DNA from: Iamia sp038233075
Lineage (GTDB): Bacteria > Actinomycetota > Acidimicrobiia > Acidimicrobiales > Iamiaceae
NCBI GenBank assembly: GCA_038233075.1
Contig: JBBSMQ010000006.1
Coordinates: 62,001-126,000 of the forward strand
Length of the DNA stretch: 64,000 nt
Reading direction: 5' to 3'
Below, piece by piece: positions 1-7,625 of this stretch (the first letter of the stretch is position 1; each line of letters begins with the position of its first letter). Below the pieces are notes generated by a model. It had not been told where the DNA came from. It worked only from the letters and a program-made list of their open reading frames with translations, and did not search any database. The translations under genes were made by a program, and so were the position numbers.

Positions 1-413
1 GCAGGGGTGCCGAAGGTGACGACGCCGCGCACCGCCTCGGGATGGTCACGGGCGATCTCACGAGCCAGCACGCCGCCGATGCTCCAGCCCACCAGTGCCA
101 CGCGATCCTCGGCCCGGGAAGCGAGCGCCACGACCTGGGCCCCGAGCCGCTCCACCTGTTGTTCGACGTCAGGTCCGACGATGCCGAGGCCCGAGCCTCG
201 AGCATCGTGGCCGAGGCGGCCCAGGTACCGGCGCAGGGGGCTGGTCGATCGGTCGGGACCACCGAGCCCGGAGATCACCAACGCGGGACGTCCGGTTCCG
301 CGAGGCACCCGCCGGAGGGAGGGTCCGCCCAGCGGCAGCCGGACCAGCTCCCGGGTCCAGGCCAGCTCACCGGCCCACCGGGTCGGGCCGGGAGGCGAGA
401 TGTCGCCCGCCAT
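1..413 (-). CDS. Alpha/beta-hydrolase family protein (3' part outside window)
   Basis: The visible N-terminal 137 residues or so contain a hydrophobic strand followed by SGLGG near residue 48 (oxyanion-loop-like) and a nucleophile elbow VALVGWSIGG (G-x-S-x-G) near residue 110. This is typical of serine hydrolases and lipase-like esterases; the substrate cannot be told. The ATG at 413 lies three bases after the stop of the upstream aldo-keto reductase, so the two are probably co-transcribed. The catalytic Asp and His would lie beyond the window edge and cannot be checked. Confidence 0.75.
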   Translation of the reverse strand, partial: MAGDISPPGPTRWAGELAWTRELVRLPLGGPSLRRVPRGTGRPALVISGLGGPDRSTSPLRRYLGRLGHDARGSGLGIVGPDVEQQVERLGAQVVALASRAEDRVALVGWSIGGVLAREIARDHPEAVRGVVTFGTP

Positions 414-416
414 GGG

Positions 417-1235
417 TCAGGCGTCGGACCAGGTCGGGGCGAAGGGAGGGTCGATGAGGCGCTTGTTGCGGTCGAGGGCGGCCAGGGCGTCGCGGTCGCC
501 GTCGAGCAGACCCACCTGGAGGCACCCGAAGTTCTCTTCGATGCGCTCCCGCGCCGTCGCCTTCGGGATCACCGCGACGTGGTCGCCCTCGTCGAGGATG
601 CCGCGCAGCAGCACCTGGGCCGGGGTGGCGCTGCGCTCTTCGGCGATGGCGACCACCGCCGGGTCCGACAGCAGCTCACCGCGCGCCAGCGGTGAGAAGG
701 CGGTGAAGAGGAGGTCGTGCTCGGCGCAGAGGGCCCGCATCTCGTCCTGGGCCAGGTAGGCGTGGTGCTCAACCTGCACGCAGAAGAGGGGCGCGGCCTC
801 CAGCGCCCGCCGCACCTGGGCTGGCGTGAAGTTGGAGACCCCGATGTGGTGGGCGGCGCCGGCCTCCACCATCTCGGTGAGGACCTCGAGGTTGTGCTCC
901 AGGTCGTCGAGGTGCACCGGCCAGTGGAGGAGGAGCAGGTCGACGTGGTCGGTCTCCAGCTTCGACAGGCTCTCGTAGGTCGAGCTCCGGATGCCCTCGG
1001 GGGTGATGTTGTCGTTCCAGATCTTGGTGGTGACGAAGATGTCGTCACGATCGATGCCCGACGCGGTGAGGGCCTGGCCCACGGTGTGCTCGTTGCCGTA
1101 GGCCTGGGCGGTGTCGATGTGGCGGTAGCCGACCTCGAGGGCCGCCGAGACGCCGGGGAAGGTGTCGTCGCCGACCAGCTCCCAGGTGCCGAAGCCGAGA
1201 GCGGGGAGGGTCGTGCCCTGGATGGTGCGCAGCAT
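417..1235 (-). CDS. Aldo/keto reductase
   Basis: A 272-residue NADPH-dependent aldo-keto reductase that should reduce aldehydes or ketones in the cytoplasm. The AKR tetrad is visible: Asp41 and Tyr46 in DTAQAYGNE, Lys71 in TTKIW and His104 in LLHWP. GVSNF and the C-terminal VIPKA, which binds the NADP phosphate, are also in place. The length is standard for the 2,5-diketo-gluconate reductase-like AKR5 group. It is the first gene of a short minus-strand unit with the hydrolase downstream and is divergent from the DsbA-like gene at 1414. The natural substrate is unknown. Confidence 0.92.
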   Translation of the reverse strand: MLRTIQGTTLPALGFGTWELVGDDTFPGVSAALEVGYRHIDTAQAYGNEHTVGQALTASGIDRDDIFVTTKIWNDNITPEGIRSSTYESLSKLETDHVDLLLLHWPVHLDDLEHNLEVLTEMVEAGAAHHIGVSNFTPAQVRRALEAAPLFCVQVEHHAYLAQDEMRALCAEHDLLFTAFSPLARGELLSDPAVVAIAEERSATPAQVLLRGILDEGDHVAVIPKATARERIEENFGCLQVGLLDGDRDALAALDRNKRLIDPPFAPTWSDA

Positions 1236-1413
1236 CGCCCCTGGCTATCGCCGGATCCCGGTGATGCCAACCAGCGAAGTCGGACGGGCGCCGACCCACT
1301 CGCGCCTTCGGGGCTCGCCGGCGGCCCGTGGCACCGACGGTCGAGCCCGGCACACTGCGGGGGAGGGGTGCGCCGAGTCCCCGGTGCGCCCCACTCTCCG
1401 AGGAGGAGCTCCC

Positions 1414-2022
1414 ATGGCTGATCGAGACCGCGTCGACTTCTGGTTCGACCCCCTGTGCCCCTGGTGCTGGATCACCTCGCGCTTCATCCTCGAGGCCGAG
1501 AAGGTCCGCGACATCGACGTGAACTTCCACGTGATGAGCCTGGCCGTGCTCAACGAGGGCCGCGACCTGCCCGACGAGTACCAGGAGATGATGGCCAAGG
1601 CCTGGGGTCCGGTGCGGGTCGCCATGGCCGTGCAGGAGAGCCACGGCGAGGAGGCGCTGGCCGCGTACTACACCGCCGCCGGCACACGGATCCACAACCA
1701 GGGCGAGGACGACTTCACCAAGGTCATCGCCGGGGCCCTCGACGAGGCCGGGCTCCCCTCGGAGCTGGCCGAGGCGGCCGACAGCGATGAGCGCGACGAG
1801 GCCCTGCGCAAGAGCCACCACGAGGGCATGGACGCGGTCGGCGACGACGTCGGCACGCCCACCATCCACGTGAACAACACGGCCTTCTTCGGCCCTGTGC
1901 TCAGTCGGATCCCTCGCGGCGAAGACGCGGGGAGGGTGTGGGATGGTGCCGTGCTCCTTGCCGGGTACCCGCACTTCTTCGAGCTCAAGCGCACCCGCCA
2001 CGAGGACCCAGTCTTCGACTGA
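1414..2022 (+). CDS. DsbA-family mycothiol-dependent nitroreductase (Rv2466c-like)
   Basis: A 202-residue thioredoxin-fold protein with CPWC about ten residues into the fold, followed by WITSRF. The run of conserved segments (DFWFDPLCPWCWITSR, WGPVRVA, HNQG, DVGTPTIHVN, YPHFFELKRTR) matches what I remember of Mycobacterium tuberculosis Rv2466c, which uses mycothiol as reductant and activates nitro-prodrugs. There is no signal peptide, so it acts in the cytoplasm. The ATG at 1414 is chosen because AGGAGGAG sits just upstream at 1401; a longer in-frame extension to 1162 looks non-coding. It implies that the host makes mycothiol. Confidence 0.9.
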   Translation: MADRDRVDFWFDPLCPWCWITSRFILEAEKVRDIDVNFHVMSLAVLNEGRDLPDEYQEMMAKAWGPVRVAMAVQESHGEEALAAYYTAAGTRIHNQGEDDFTKVIAGALDEAGLPSELAEAADSDERDEALRKSHHEGMDAVGDDVGTPTIHVNNTAFFGPVLSRIPRGEDAGRVWDGAVLLAGYPHFFELKRTRHEDPVFD

Positions 2023-2055
2023 CCCAGCCGCGCTTCGAGGCGACGGCGGTGACGG

Positions 2056-3050
2056 TCAGATCTGGGACTCGGCGTCGGCCCAGTAGGGGTCGCGCAGACG
2101 GCGCTTCATGAGCTTGCCGTTGGGCTCGCGGGGGAGGGTGTCGACGGCTTGAACCGCGCTATCCGGGTCGCAGCCCACTCCAGGATCTCGGCCTCCACCT
2201 CGGGGTTGCCTTCGACGCCCTTGGGCGTCTCCACCACCGCCTTGATCTCCTCGCCCCAGTCGGCGTGGGGGATGCCGAAGACGGCGACGTCGGCCACCTT
2301 GGGGTGGGTGATGAGCTCGCCCTCGATCTCGGCCGGGTAGATGTTCACCCCGCCGGAGATGATCATGTCGCTCTTGCGGTCGCGCAGGTAGAGGTAGCCG
2401 TCGTCTTCAAGCTCGCCCAGGTCGCCGACGGTGAAGAAGCCCTCGATGCGGTTGGCCTCGGTCTTCTCCTTGTCGCCCTTGTACTCGAAGTCGGCCATCA
2501 GCGACATGTAGACGGTGCCGATCTGGCTGGGGCTCAGCTGGGTGCCCTCGTCGTCGTAGATGCGGATCTCGCTGCCGGGCCACGGGGCGCCCACCGACCC
2601 GGGCCGCTCCAGCCACTCGGACGCGGTGATGACGGTGCCGCCGCCCTCGGTGGCGGCGTCGTACTCCTGGATCGTGTCGCCCCACCAGTCGATCATCCGG
2701 CGCTTGACCTCGGGCGGGCAGGGGGCGGCGCCGTGGACCATGTTCCGCAGCGACGAGACGTCATAGCGGGCCCGGGTCTCCTCGGGCAGGTCGAGCAGGC
2801 GCACGAACTGCGTCGGCACCATGTGGCTGTAGGTGACCCGGTGGCGTTGGATGAGCTCGAGGGTCTCCTCGGCCCACCACTTGTCCATCAGCACGACGGT
2901 GTGGCCCAGCGACAGGGCGTTGCCCGTCCACATCAGCACTGCGGTGTGGTAGAGCGGCGACACCGTCAGGTGGACGTGGCCGTCGTGGGGGGCGATGCCG
3001 AACAGGTTGGGCAGGTAGCCCATGAGCTCGGCCATGTCGCCAGAATCCGA
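2056..3050 (-). pseudogene. Acyl-CoA synthetase (FadD-like) remnant, 5'-truncated and frameshifted
   Basis: The remnant resembles the C-terminal two thirds of a fatty-acid or steroid acyl-CoA ligase. Visible parts are SPLYHTAVL, HGAAPCPPEVKRRM, the YDAATEGGGT adenylate motif and GDLGELEDDGYLYLRDRKSD with the hinge Asp. The first 180 or so residues, including the P-loop TSGTTGxPKG, are absent: homology starts near 3050, beside the adh promoter. Near 2148 the frame breaks after ARFK; the expected end PREPNGKLMKRRLRD, with the catalytic Lys, continues in another frame to a stop at 2056, as if about 19-20 nt were lost. It should not give a working ligase. Confidence 0.8.
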
Positions 3051-3080
3051 GATCACCCATGCCGGCGACCCTAGCCAGGA

Positions 3081-3125
3081 CGAGAACGTGTTCTCGCCTG
3101 GGCCGGTCCACGCGAGAACGCGTTC
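3081..3125. promoter_or_regulatory. Two TetR/KstR-like palindromic operators
   Basis: CGAGAACGTGTTCTCG (3081-3096) is a perfect palindrome apart from its two central bases. GAACGCGTTC (3116-3125) is a second palindrome. Their centres are 32 bp apart, close to three helical turns, so both would face the same side of the DNA. Both contain AACnnGTT, the core of mycobacterial KstR-type operators controlling lipid and steroid catabolism. They lie between the fadD remnant and the divergent alcohol dehydrogenase. The binding protein is inferred, and no matching regulator gene is in the window. Confidence 0.55.
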
Positions 3126-3170
3126 CACTAGGGTCAGAAGCCCCTCCGCCAACCCCAGAGGACGCCTGCC

Positions 3171-4253
3171 ATGCGTGCTGCCCTGCTCCACAACACCGGT
3201 GACGAGAAGCTCGAGATCGTCGACGACATCGAGGTCGGGGCGCCCGGTCCCGGAGAGGTCACCATCGACATCAAGGCCACGGGCGTGTGCCACTCGGACC
3301 TCTCGGCCATGAACGGCACCCTGCCCCAGACCGCCCCCTTCGTCCCCGGCCACGAGGGCGCGGGCGTGATCTCGGCGGTGGGCCAGGGCGTCACCGACCT
3401 GGCCGTGGGCGATCACGTCATCGTGGCCTGGTCGCCGCCGTGCGGCCGGTGCAACAACTGCACGGAGCGCAAGTCGCCCCACCTGTGCGTGATGATCCAG
3501 TTCACCATCGCCGGCAGCCCTCGGTTCACGCGCAACGGCGAGGACATCTACGGCATGGCCGGCACCGGCACCTTCGCGGAGCACATGACCGTCCCCCAGG
3601 AGGCGGCCATCAAGATCGACGACGACGTGCCCTTCGAGATCGCGTCGCTCATCGGCTGCGGTGTCACCACCGGCGTGGGCGCGGTCATCAACACGGCCAA
3701 GGTGATCCCCGGCTCCTCGGTCGTGGTGTTCGGCTGCGGCGGGGTGGGCATCGCCGCCATCATGGGGGCCCAGGTCGCCGGGGCCGCCACCATCGTCGCC
3801 GTCGACCTGGTCGAGGAGAAGCTGGAGCAGGCCAAGGAGTTCGGGGCCACTCACGGCTGCAAGCCCGACGACCTGCCCGCCCTGCAGGCCGAGCTCACCG
3901 GCGACGGCTTCGACTACGCCTTCGAGGCCATCGGCCTGCCCGTCACCATGCGCGCCGCCTACGACGCGGTCCGCCGGGGCGGCACCGCGGTGATCATCGG
4001 GGTGGGCGCCATGGACAAGGAGGTCTCGTTCAACGGCTTCGAGCTGTTCTTCTCCGAGAAGACCTTCATGGGCAGCTACTACGGCTCGGCCGACGTGCGT
4101 TCGGACTTCCACCGCCTCCTGCGGCTCTGGAAGTCGGGCCAGCTCAACCTCGACGGCATGATCTCCAAGCGGATGAAGGTCGACCAGATCAACGAGGCCT
4201 TCGACGCCATGAAGAACGGCGAGGTCATCCGCACCGTCCTCACCTTCGACTGA
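3171..4253 (+). CDS. Zinc-dependent alcohol dehydrogenase (MDR family)
   Basis: A 360-residue medium-chain dehydrogenase that should oxidise an alcohol with NAD(P)+. Catalytic-zinc ligands are Cys40 in GVCHSDL and His61-Glu62 in GHEGAG. Structural-zinc cysteines are at 91, 94, 97 and 106. A Rossmann motif GCGGVG lies at 188-193. The size and motif spacing resemble actinobacterial AdhD/AdhX-type enzymes. AGAGG precedes the ATG. The two upstream palindromes probably regulate it, and the neighbouring broken acyl-CoA ligase suggests that both once served lipid or side-chain degradation. Confidence 0.93.
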   Translation: MRAALLHNTGDEKLEIVDDIEVGAPGPGEVTIDIKATGVCHSDLSAMNGTLPQTAPFVPGHEGAGVISAVGQGVTDLAVGDHVIVAWSPPCGRCNNCTERKSPHLCVMIQFTIAGSPRFTRNGEDIYGMAGTGTFAEHMTVPQEAAIKIDDDVPFEIASLIGCGVTTGVGAVINTAKVIPGSSVVVFGCGGVGIAAIMGAQVAGAATIVAVDLVEEKLEQAKEFGATHGCKPDDLPALQAELTGDGFDYAFEAIGLPVTMRAAYDAVRRGGTAVIIGVGAMDKEVSFNGFELFFSEKTFMGSYYGSADVRSDFHRLLRLWKSGQLNLDGMISKRMKVDQINEAFDAMKNGEVIRTVLTFD

Positions 4254-4272
4254 TCGTCGGCCGACCGCCCCG

Positions 4273-4290
4273 CCCACGCGCCCGGGTGGG
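4273..4290. terminator. Weak bidirectional hairpin between convergent genes
   Basis: CCCAC (4273-4277) and GTGGG (4286-4290) can form a short GC stem in the 53-bp gap between the convergent alcohol dehydrogenase and lipoprotein genes. No T-run follows on either strand, so termination is only a guess from position. Confidence 0.3.
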
Positions 4291-4306
4291 TGGCAGGTGG
4301 GGCCAG

Positions 4307-5524
4307 CTAGCGGCCGGCGAACGGCGGGGCCGGGTTGGTGGCCAGGATGTCGTCGAGCCAGTCCTCGACATCGTCGATCCACGGGCCGTCCTTGGTGAGG
4401 ACGACGTGGCCGACGCCGTCGTAGACCTCCGACCGATGGGGTGAGTCGGGCTGGGCGTCGATAGCCTCAGCTAGACCGCCGTGGAGGTACTCGCAGTTGG
4501 TGCGGCCCTCGGCCTCAGCCTCCGGGATGGGCGGGCGCTCACCCCCGCAGTAGCCGGAGTCGTTGCCGTCCAGATCGAAGAGGGGCACGTCGTCGAAACC
4601 GGCCGCCACCGTCTCGTCCGGGAAGAGACCGGCGCCGGGGTCGGCGAAGGGACCGATCTTCTGGATCACCGCCTCGGCGCGGAAGCCAGCCGTGAAGTTG
4701 GGCTTGGTGACGACCTCACGGTCGATCAGGGTCTGGAGCCGGTCGCTGATCAGGTAGGAGTCCATGATGGCGCCGGTCAGGTCGATACCCTCCTGGGCGA
4801 AGGAGTAGGCCAGGGCGTAGGAGCCGACCGACCCGGCGCTGAGACCGTGGACGAACACGTCGGTGGTGGGGTAGAGCTCCTTGTTGGTGGCCACGAACTG
4901 GGTGGCGGCCATGTTGGCCTGGAGGCCGTTGACCTCGGGGACCACGTCGTTGGGGTTGTTCGGGTACTCAGTGCCCGTCCCGGAGTGCAGGTCGTGGTCG
5001 CAGAGGGATGGCACCAAGACCCGGTAGCCCTCGAGGAGCCGCTTCAGCAGCGTGTTGAAGTACCGGGGCTGACCGTCTCGGTCGAAGATGTTGTTGTTGA
5101 CGGTGTCGACGAGGTACTCGAGGTCGGCCTCGGTGTTGAAGTTGTTCTCGAAGGCCTCACCCCCCTGGTAGGTCCCGTCCTCGTTGTAGTACCCGACGCC
5201 CCCGCCCCGGAGGAACACCCACAGGGGCGCCTCGGCTCCATCGTTGTTGAGGGGATCGATGACCAGGAAGGTGAACTTGCCGGACTTGCCGCAGTCGTAG
5301 GCCTCGTTGCGGTAGAAGTCGAGGGAGACCTCCTGGCCCATGATCGTGCGGGTCTCCTCCTGGACCTTGCGGATCCCGTCGCTGGTGCGTTCGATGGGGA
5401 AGACGCACCCGCTCACTGCCAGGACGGCGATGATGGCCACGGCGAGGGCCGATCGCCGGCGGAGGGTGCCTGCTGACAGCCGAGCTGGCCTGCGGGATCG
5501 CCACCTGGGTGCGCCTCTGCTCAT
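4307..5524 (-). CDS. Secreted lipoprotein, alpha/beta-hydrolase (esterase-like)
   Basis: A 405-residue exported protein. An Arg-rich n-region and hydrophobic stretch ALAVAIIAVLAVSGC end in a lipobox with Cys40, so it should be lipidated and anchored outside the membrane. The mature part has FLRGGG near residue 105 (oxyanion-like), the nucleophile elbow VHGLSAGS with Ser229, and a C-terminal GVGHVV supplying a candidate His. The fold resembles pectin-acetylesterase or feruloyl-esterase-like families. The start at 5524 is favoured over upstream Met codons because AGGAG lies 9-10 nt before it and a good promoter follows upstream. The substrate is unknown. Confidence 0.82.
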   Translation of the reverse strand: MSRGAPRWRSRRPARLSAGTLRRRSALAVAIIAVLAVSGCVFPIERTSDGIRKVQEETRTIMGQEVSLDFYRNEAYDCGKSGKFTFLVIDPLNNDGAEAPLWVFLRGGGVGYYNEDGTYQGGEAFENNFNTEADLEYLVDTVNNNIFDRDGQPRYFNTLLKRLLEGYRVLVPSLCDHDLHSGTGTEYPNNPNDVVPEVNGLQANMAATQFVATNKELYPTTDVFVHGLSAGSVGSYALAYSFAQEGIDLTGAIMDSYLISDRLQTLIDREVVTKPNFTAGFRAEAVIQKIGPFADPGAGLFPDETVAAGFDDVPLFDLDGNDSGYCGGERPPIPEAEAEGRTNCEYLHGGLAEAIDAQPDSPHRSEVYDGVGHVVLTKDGPWIDDVEDWLDDILATNPAPPFAGR

Positions 5525-5543
5525 CTCTGGATCTCCTGAGTAG

Positions 5544-5566
5544 GGACGTGAGGTACTTTCACGTCC
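5544..5566. promoter_or_regulatory. Palindromic operator or leader hairpin
   Basis: GGACGTGA (5544-5551) and TCACGTCC (5559-5566) are perfect 8-bp inverted arms around a 7-nt AT-richer centre. They lie at the predicted transcription start of the lipoprotein hydrolase and directly after its -10 box, a classic repressor position. As RNA the same sequence would form a hairpin 20 nt before the start codon. Confidence 0.55.
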
Positions 5567-5570
5567 ATGG

Positions 5571-5599
5571 ACGCTAGACCAGGGCCAGCGGTGGGTCAA
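5571..5599 (-). promoter_or_regulatory. Sigma-70-type promoter of the lipoprotein hydrolase
   Basis: On the minus strand TTGACC (5599-5594) and TAGCGT (5576-5571) are separated by exactly 17 bp. This gives a predicted transcription start near 5564 and a leader of about 40 nt to the ATG at 5524. The -35 matches TTGAC perfectly, which is rare in such GC-rich DNA. Confidence 0.65.
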
Positions 5600-5895
5600 G
5601 GGTCACATGTTCGTCGCTCGGCACCGTGACGCCGAGGTCGCCGACGACAGCGCATGGCCGACGGCCACGTAGCAGCGCCGAGGAGGCCGCAGCGATGCGG
5701 GACGAGGAGCGATCCTGCAGTGCCGTCGTTCCCTGGTGTTCGATCGGCACGAGCTCGTCGTCTCCGGTGCGGGGGTGGCCACGGGGCGGCCCCTCGTCGT
5801 GGGCAAGGCGCCCACTCAGCGTGGACCGCACCGATCTTCGGCACGGTGCGTGCGTGGGTCTGTGACGGGTGTTACCTTCGGGACCTTCCGACAGC
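5600..5895. other. Intergenic region, no gene seen
   Basis: This stretch lies between the divergent lipoprotein hydrolase and beta-helix genes. Its open frames are short, Arg-rich and lack family resemblance. TACCTT at 5873-5878 could be a -10 box for the beta-helix gene, but no good -35 is visible. I see nothing else in it. Confidence 0.5.
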
Positions 5896-5933
5896 GAGGG
5901 GCGTAGCGATGCCAGTGAGGGGCGTAGCGATGC
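5896..5933 (+). repeat. Tandem duplication of ribosome-binding site plus start codon
   Basis: The 17-nt string GAGGGGCGTAGCGATGC occurs at 5896-5912 and again at 5917-5933, a 21-nt period. Each copy carries a purine-rich ribosome-binding site and an ATG (5909 and 5930), and the two ATGs are in frame. The gene therefore has two equivalent starts seven codons apart. Confidence 0.8.
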
Positions 5934-7102
5934 GCAAGGTCCTGGGTACTGTGGTCATGGCGACGATGCTCGTGGTGGTGGGGTCGGCGGCGGCCTGTCA
6001 GGTGGTGACCGAGTGCGGCACCGTGGTCAGCCGGGATGCGACGCTGACCCAGGACATCACCGGGTGTGCCGGTGATGCGTTGGTCATCGGGGCCGACGAC
6101 ATCACCCTGGACCTCAACGGTCACACGGTGAGCAGCGACGACGGGGTGGGCATCCGCCTGGCCGGTCAGGATGGGGTCACCATCAAGGAAGGGACCGTCG
6201 AGGGAACGACGGCCGGCCTGGCCCTGAGCGATGCCAGCCACCTGGCGGTGGTGCGGGTCCGGGCCGTCGCGGGCGACGAGGAGACCCGCACGTTCGACGA
6301 GGTGGGCATGTTGCTCGAGCGGGTGAACGACAGCCGGATCTCGCAGTCGACGGCGGCGGGCTTCGACAGCTTCGTTCTGCGCGAGTCACATGGGAACCGC
6401 ATCCGGCGCAGTGTCGGGACGAGCTCCTACAGCGACGGAGGCGACACGCTGCGGCTCGAGGGCAGCCACTTCAACCGGATCACCGAGAACAGGTTGGCGT
6501 TGCAGGCGGTCTCGAACAGCAGCGTGGTGGTCGTCGACTCCGACCACACCTTCATCGCCGACAACACGATCCGGAGCCAGGACGGCAACGGGATCGCTGT
6601 GAGCCGCTCCGGGCACACCGTCATCCGGCGCAACGACCTGAGCAGTGGTGCCAACCTCCTGACCATCTCCGTCTTCGAGTCGCCTGACATGGTCATCGCC
6701 GACAACGTCGGCAGCGCCTTCGACGAGGGCGTCCGCATCCGTGATTCCGACCGAATGGTGATGCGAGCCAACGAGGTCGCTTCCATCCGGTTGGAGGGAT
6801 CGAACGACGCCGTGGTCGACCTGAACGCCGTCTCCGGCGTGGACTTCCTCGACGACGCCATCTCCGTCTCGGAGGACTCCTCCAGCGTCCGGGTCAGCGC
6901 CAACCGGGCATCCGGGGCCCCCGGCGACGGCATCGACGTCGACGCTCCCGGCACCGTGGTGCGCGACAACGTGGCCACCGACAACGGCGACCTGGGCATC
7001 GAGGCGGTGGCCGGTGTGGTCGACGGTGGCGGCAACCAGGCCTCGGGCAACGGCAACCCGGCCCAGTGCACCGGCGTGGCCTGCACCCCACCGCCAGCCT
7101 GA
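5930..7102 (+). CDS. Exported right-handed parallel beta-helix protein
   Basis: A 390-residue protein with an N-terminal export signal (MRKVLGTVVMATMLVVVGSA, then AAC, a possible lipid-modified Cys), followed by repeated 20-25-residue rungs with Asn/Asp ladders such as ITLDLNGHTV, NRITENRL, HTFIADNTI, TVIRRNDLS and MVIADNVG. This pattern is typical of PbH1/NosD-like pectin-lyase-fold proteins. It probably binds or cleaves extracellular polysaccharide, but no catalytic site can be assigned. The start at 5930 gives the cleaner signal peptide; 5909 adds MPVRGVA. The nearby secreted esterase-like lipoprotein suggests a shared surface-carbohydrate theme. Confidence 0.8.
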   Translation: MRKVLGTVVMATMLVVVGSAAACQVVTECGTVVSRDATLTQDITGCAGDALVIGADDITLDLNGHTVSSDDGVGIRLAGQDGVTIKEGTVEGTTAGLALSDASHLAVVRVRAVAGDEETRTFDEVGMLLERVNDSRISQSTAAGFDSFVLRESHGNRIRRSVGTSSYSDGGDTLRLEGSHFNRITENRLALQAVSNSSVVVVDSDHTFIADNTIRSQDGNGIAVSRSGHTVIRRNDLSSGANLLTISVFESPDMVIADNVGSAFDEGVRIRDSDRMVMRANEVASIRLEGSNDAVVDLNAVSGVDFLDDAISVSEDSSSVRVSANRASGAPGDGIDVDAPGTVVRDNVATDNGDLGIEAVAGVVDGGGNQASGNGNPAQCTGVACTPPPA

Positions 7103-7113
7103 TCCCATCGTCG

Positions 7114-7139
7114 GGCCACCCGCCCCCGAAGCGGTGGCC
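7114..7139 (+). terminator. Candidate terminator hairpin after the beta-helix gene
   Basis: GGCCACC (7114-7120) and GGTGGCC (7133-7139) form a perfect 7-bp stem, extendable past a one-base bulge, 12 nt after the stop codon. No T-run follows. The rest of the gap up to 7304 holds an AT-richer patch near 7228-7262 that probably carries the hipB promoter. Confidence 0.4.
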
Positions 7140-7304
7140 GGCCGCCTGCTCGGCGTAGGTGAGGCCGAGTGTCGAACACCGGTGCCGGGGCGCATGGACA
7201 GAGACCGGGCCGGATTCTGGCTCCAATAGTAAAAATGTACGTGCGACAAAGCTCGCTATCGCATGCATCCTTCACTCAACGCGACGAAGAGGGAGGCTGG
7301 GACG

Positions 7305-7625
7305 ATGCTCACCCCGCCGGCCCGGGCTGCCGCCCGGGCGCTCGGAGCCCAGGTCGCCGCCGCCCGCCGCCGGCGCCGCTGGACCGCGGCGCGTGTCGCC
7401 GAGCAGGCGAACATCTCGGTGCCGACGTTGCGCAAGGTCGAACGGGGCGATCCAACGGTCCGTCTCGGCACCGCTCTCGAGGTCGCCGTGCTCGTCGGCG
7501 TCCCCCTGTTCGGCGTCGACGCCGCAGGCCTCGGTGACCTCGCCGCCCGGCTCGAGGACAGGGTCGCAGTGCTGCCGGCGAGGGGTGTGCCCGTCGACGA
7601 CCACGGCCTCGACGATGCCTTCTGA
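7305..7625 (+). CDS. hipB: XRE-family antitoxin/regulator, HipB-like
   Basis: A 106-residue helix-turn-helix protein. The N-terminal half contains an XRE HTH (ARVAEQANISVPTLRKVERG, about residues 28-47), and the C-terminal half is short and acidic. It overlaps the start of the downstream HipA-like gene by 11 nt, the usual translational coupling of antitoxin and toxin. The ATG at 7305 is chosen because GGGAGG precedes it; an in-frame ATG at 7263 is possible. Expected role: bind and neutralise HipA and repress its own operon. The partner gene is frameshifted here, so it may now be an orphan regulator. Confidence 0.85.
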   Translation: MLTPPARAAARALGAQVAAARRRRRWTAARVAEQANISVPTLRKVERGDPTVRLGTALEVAVLVGVPLFGVDAAGLGDLAARLEDRVAVLPARGVPVDDHGLDDAF

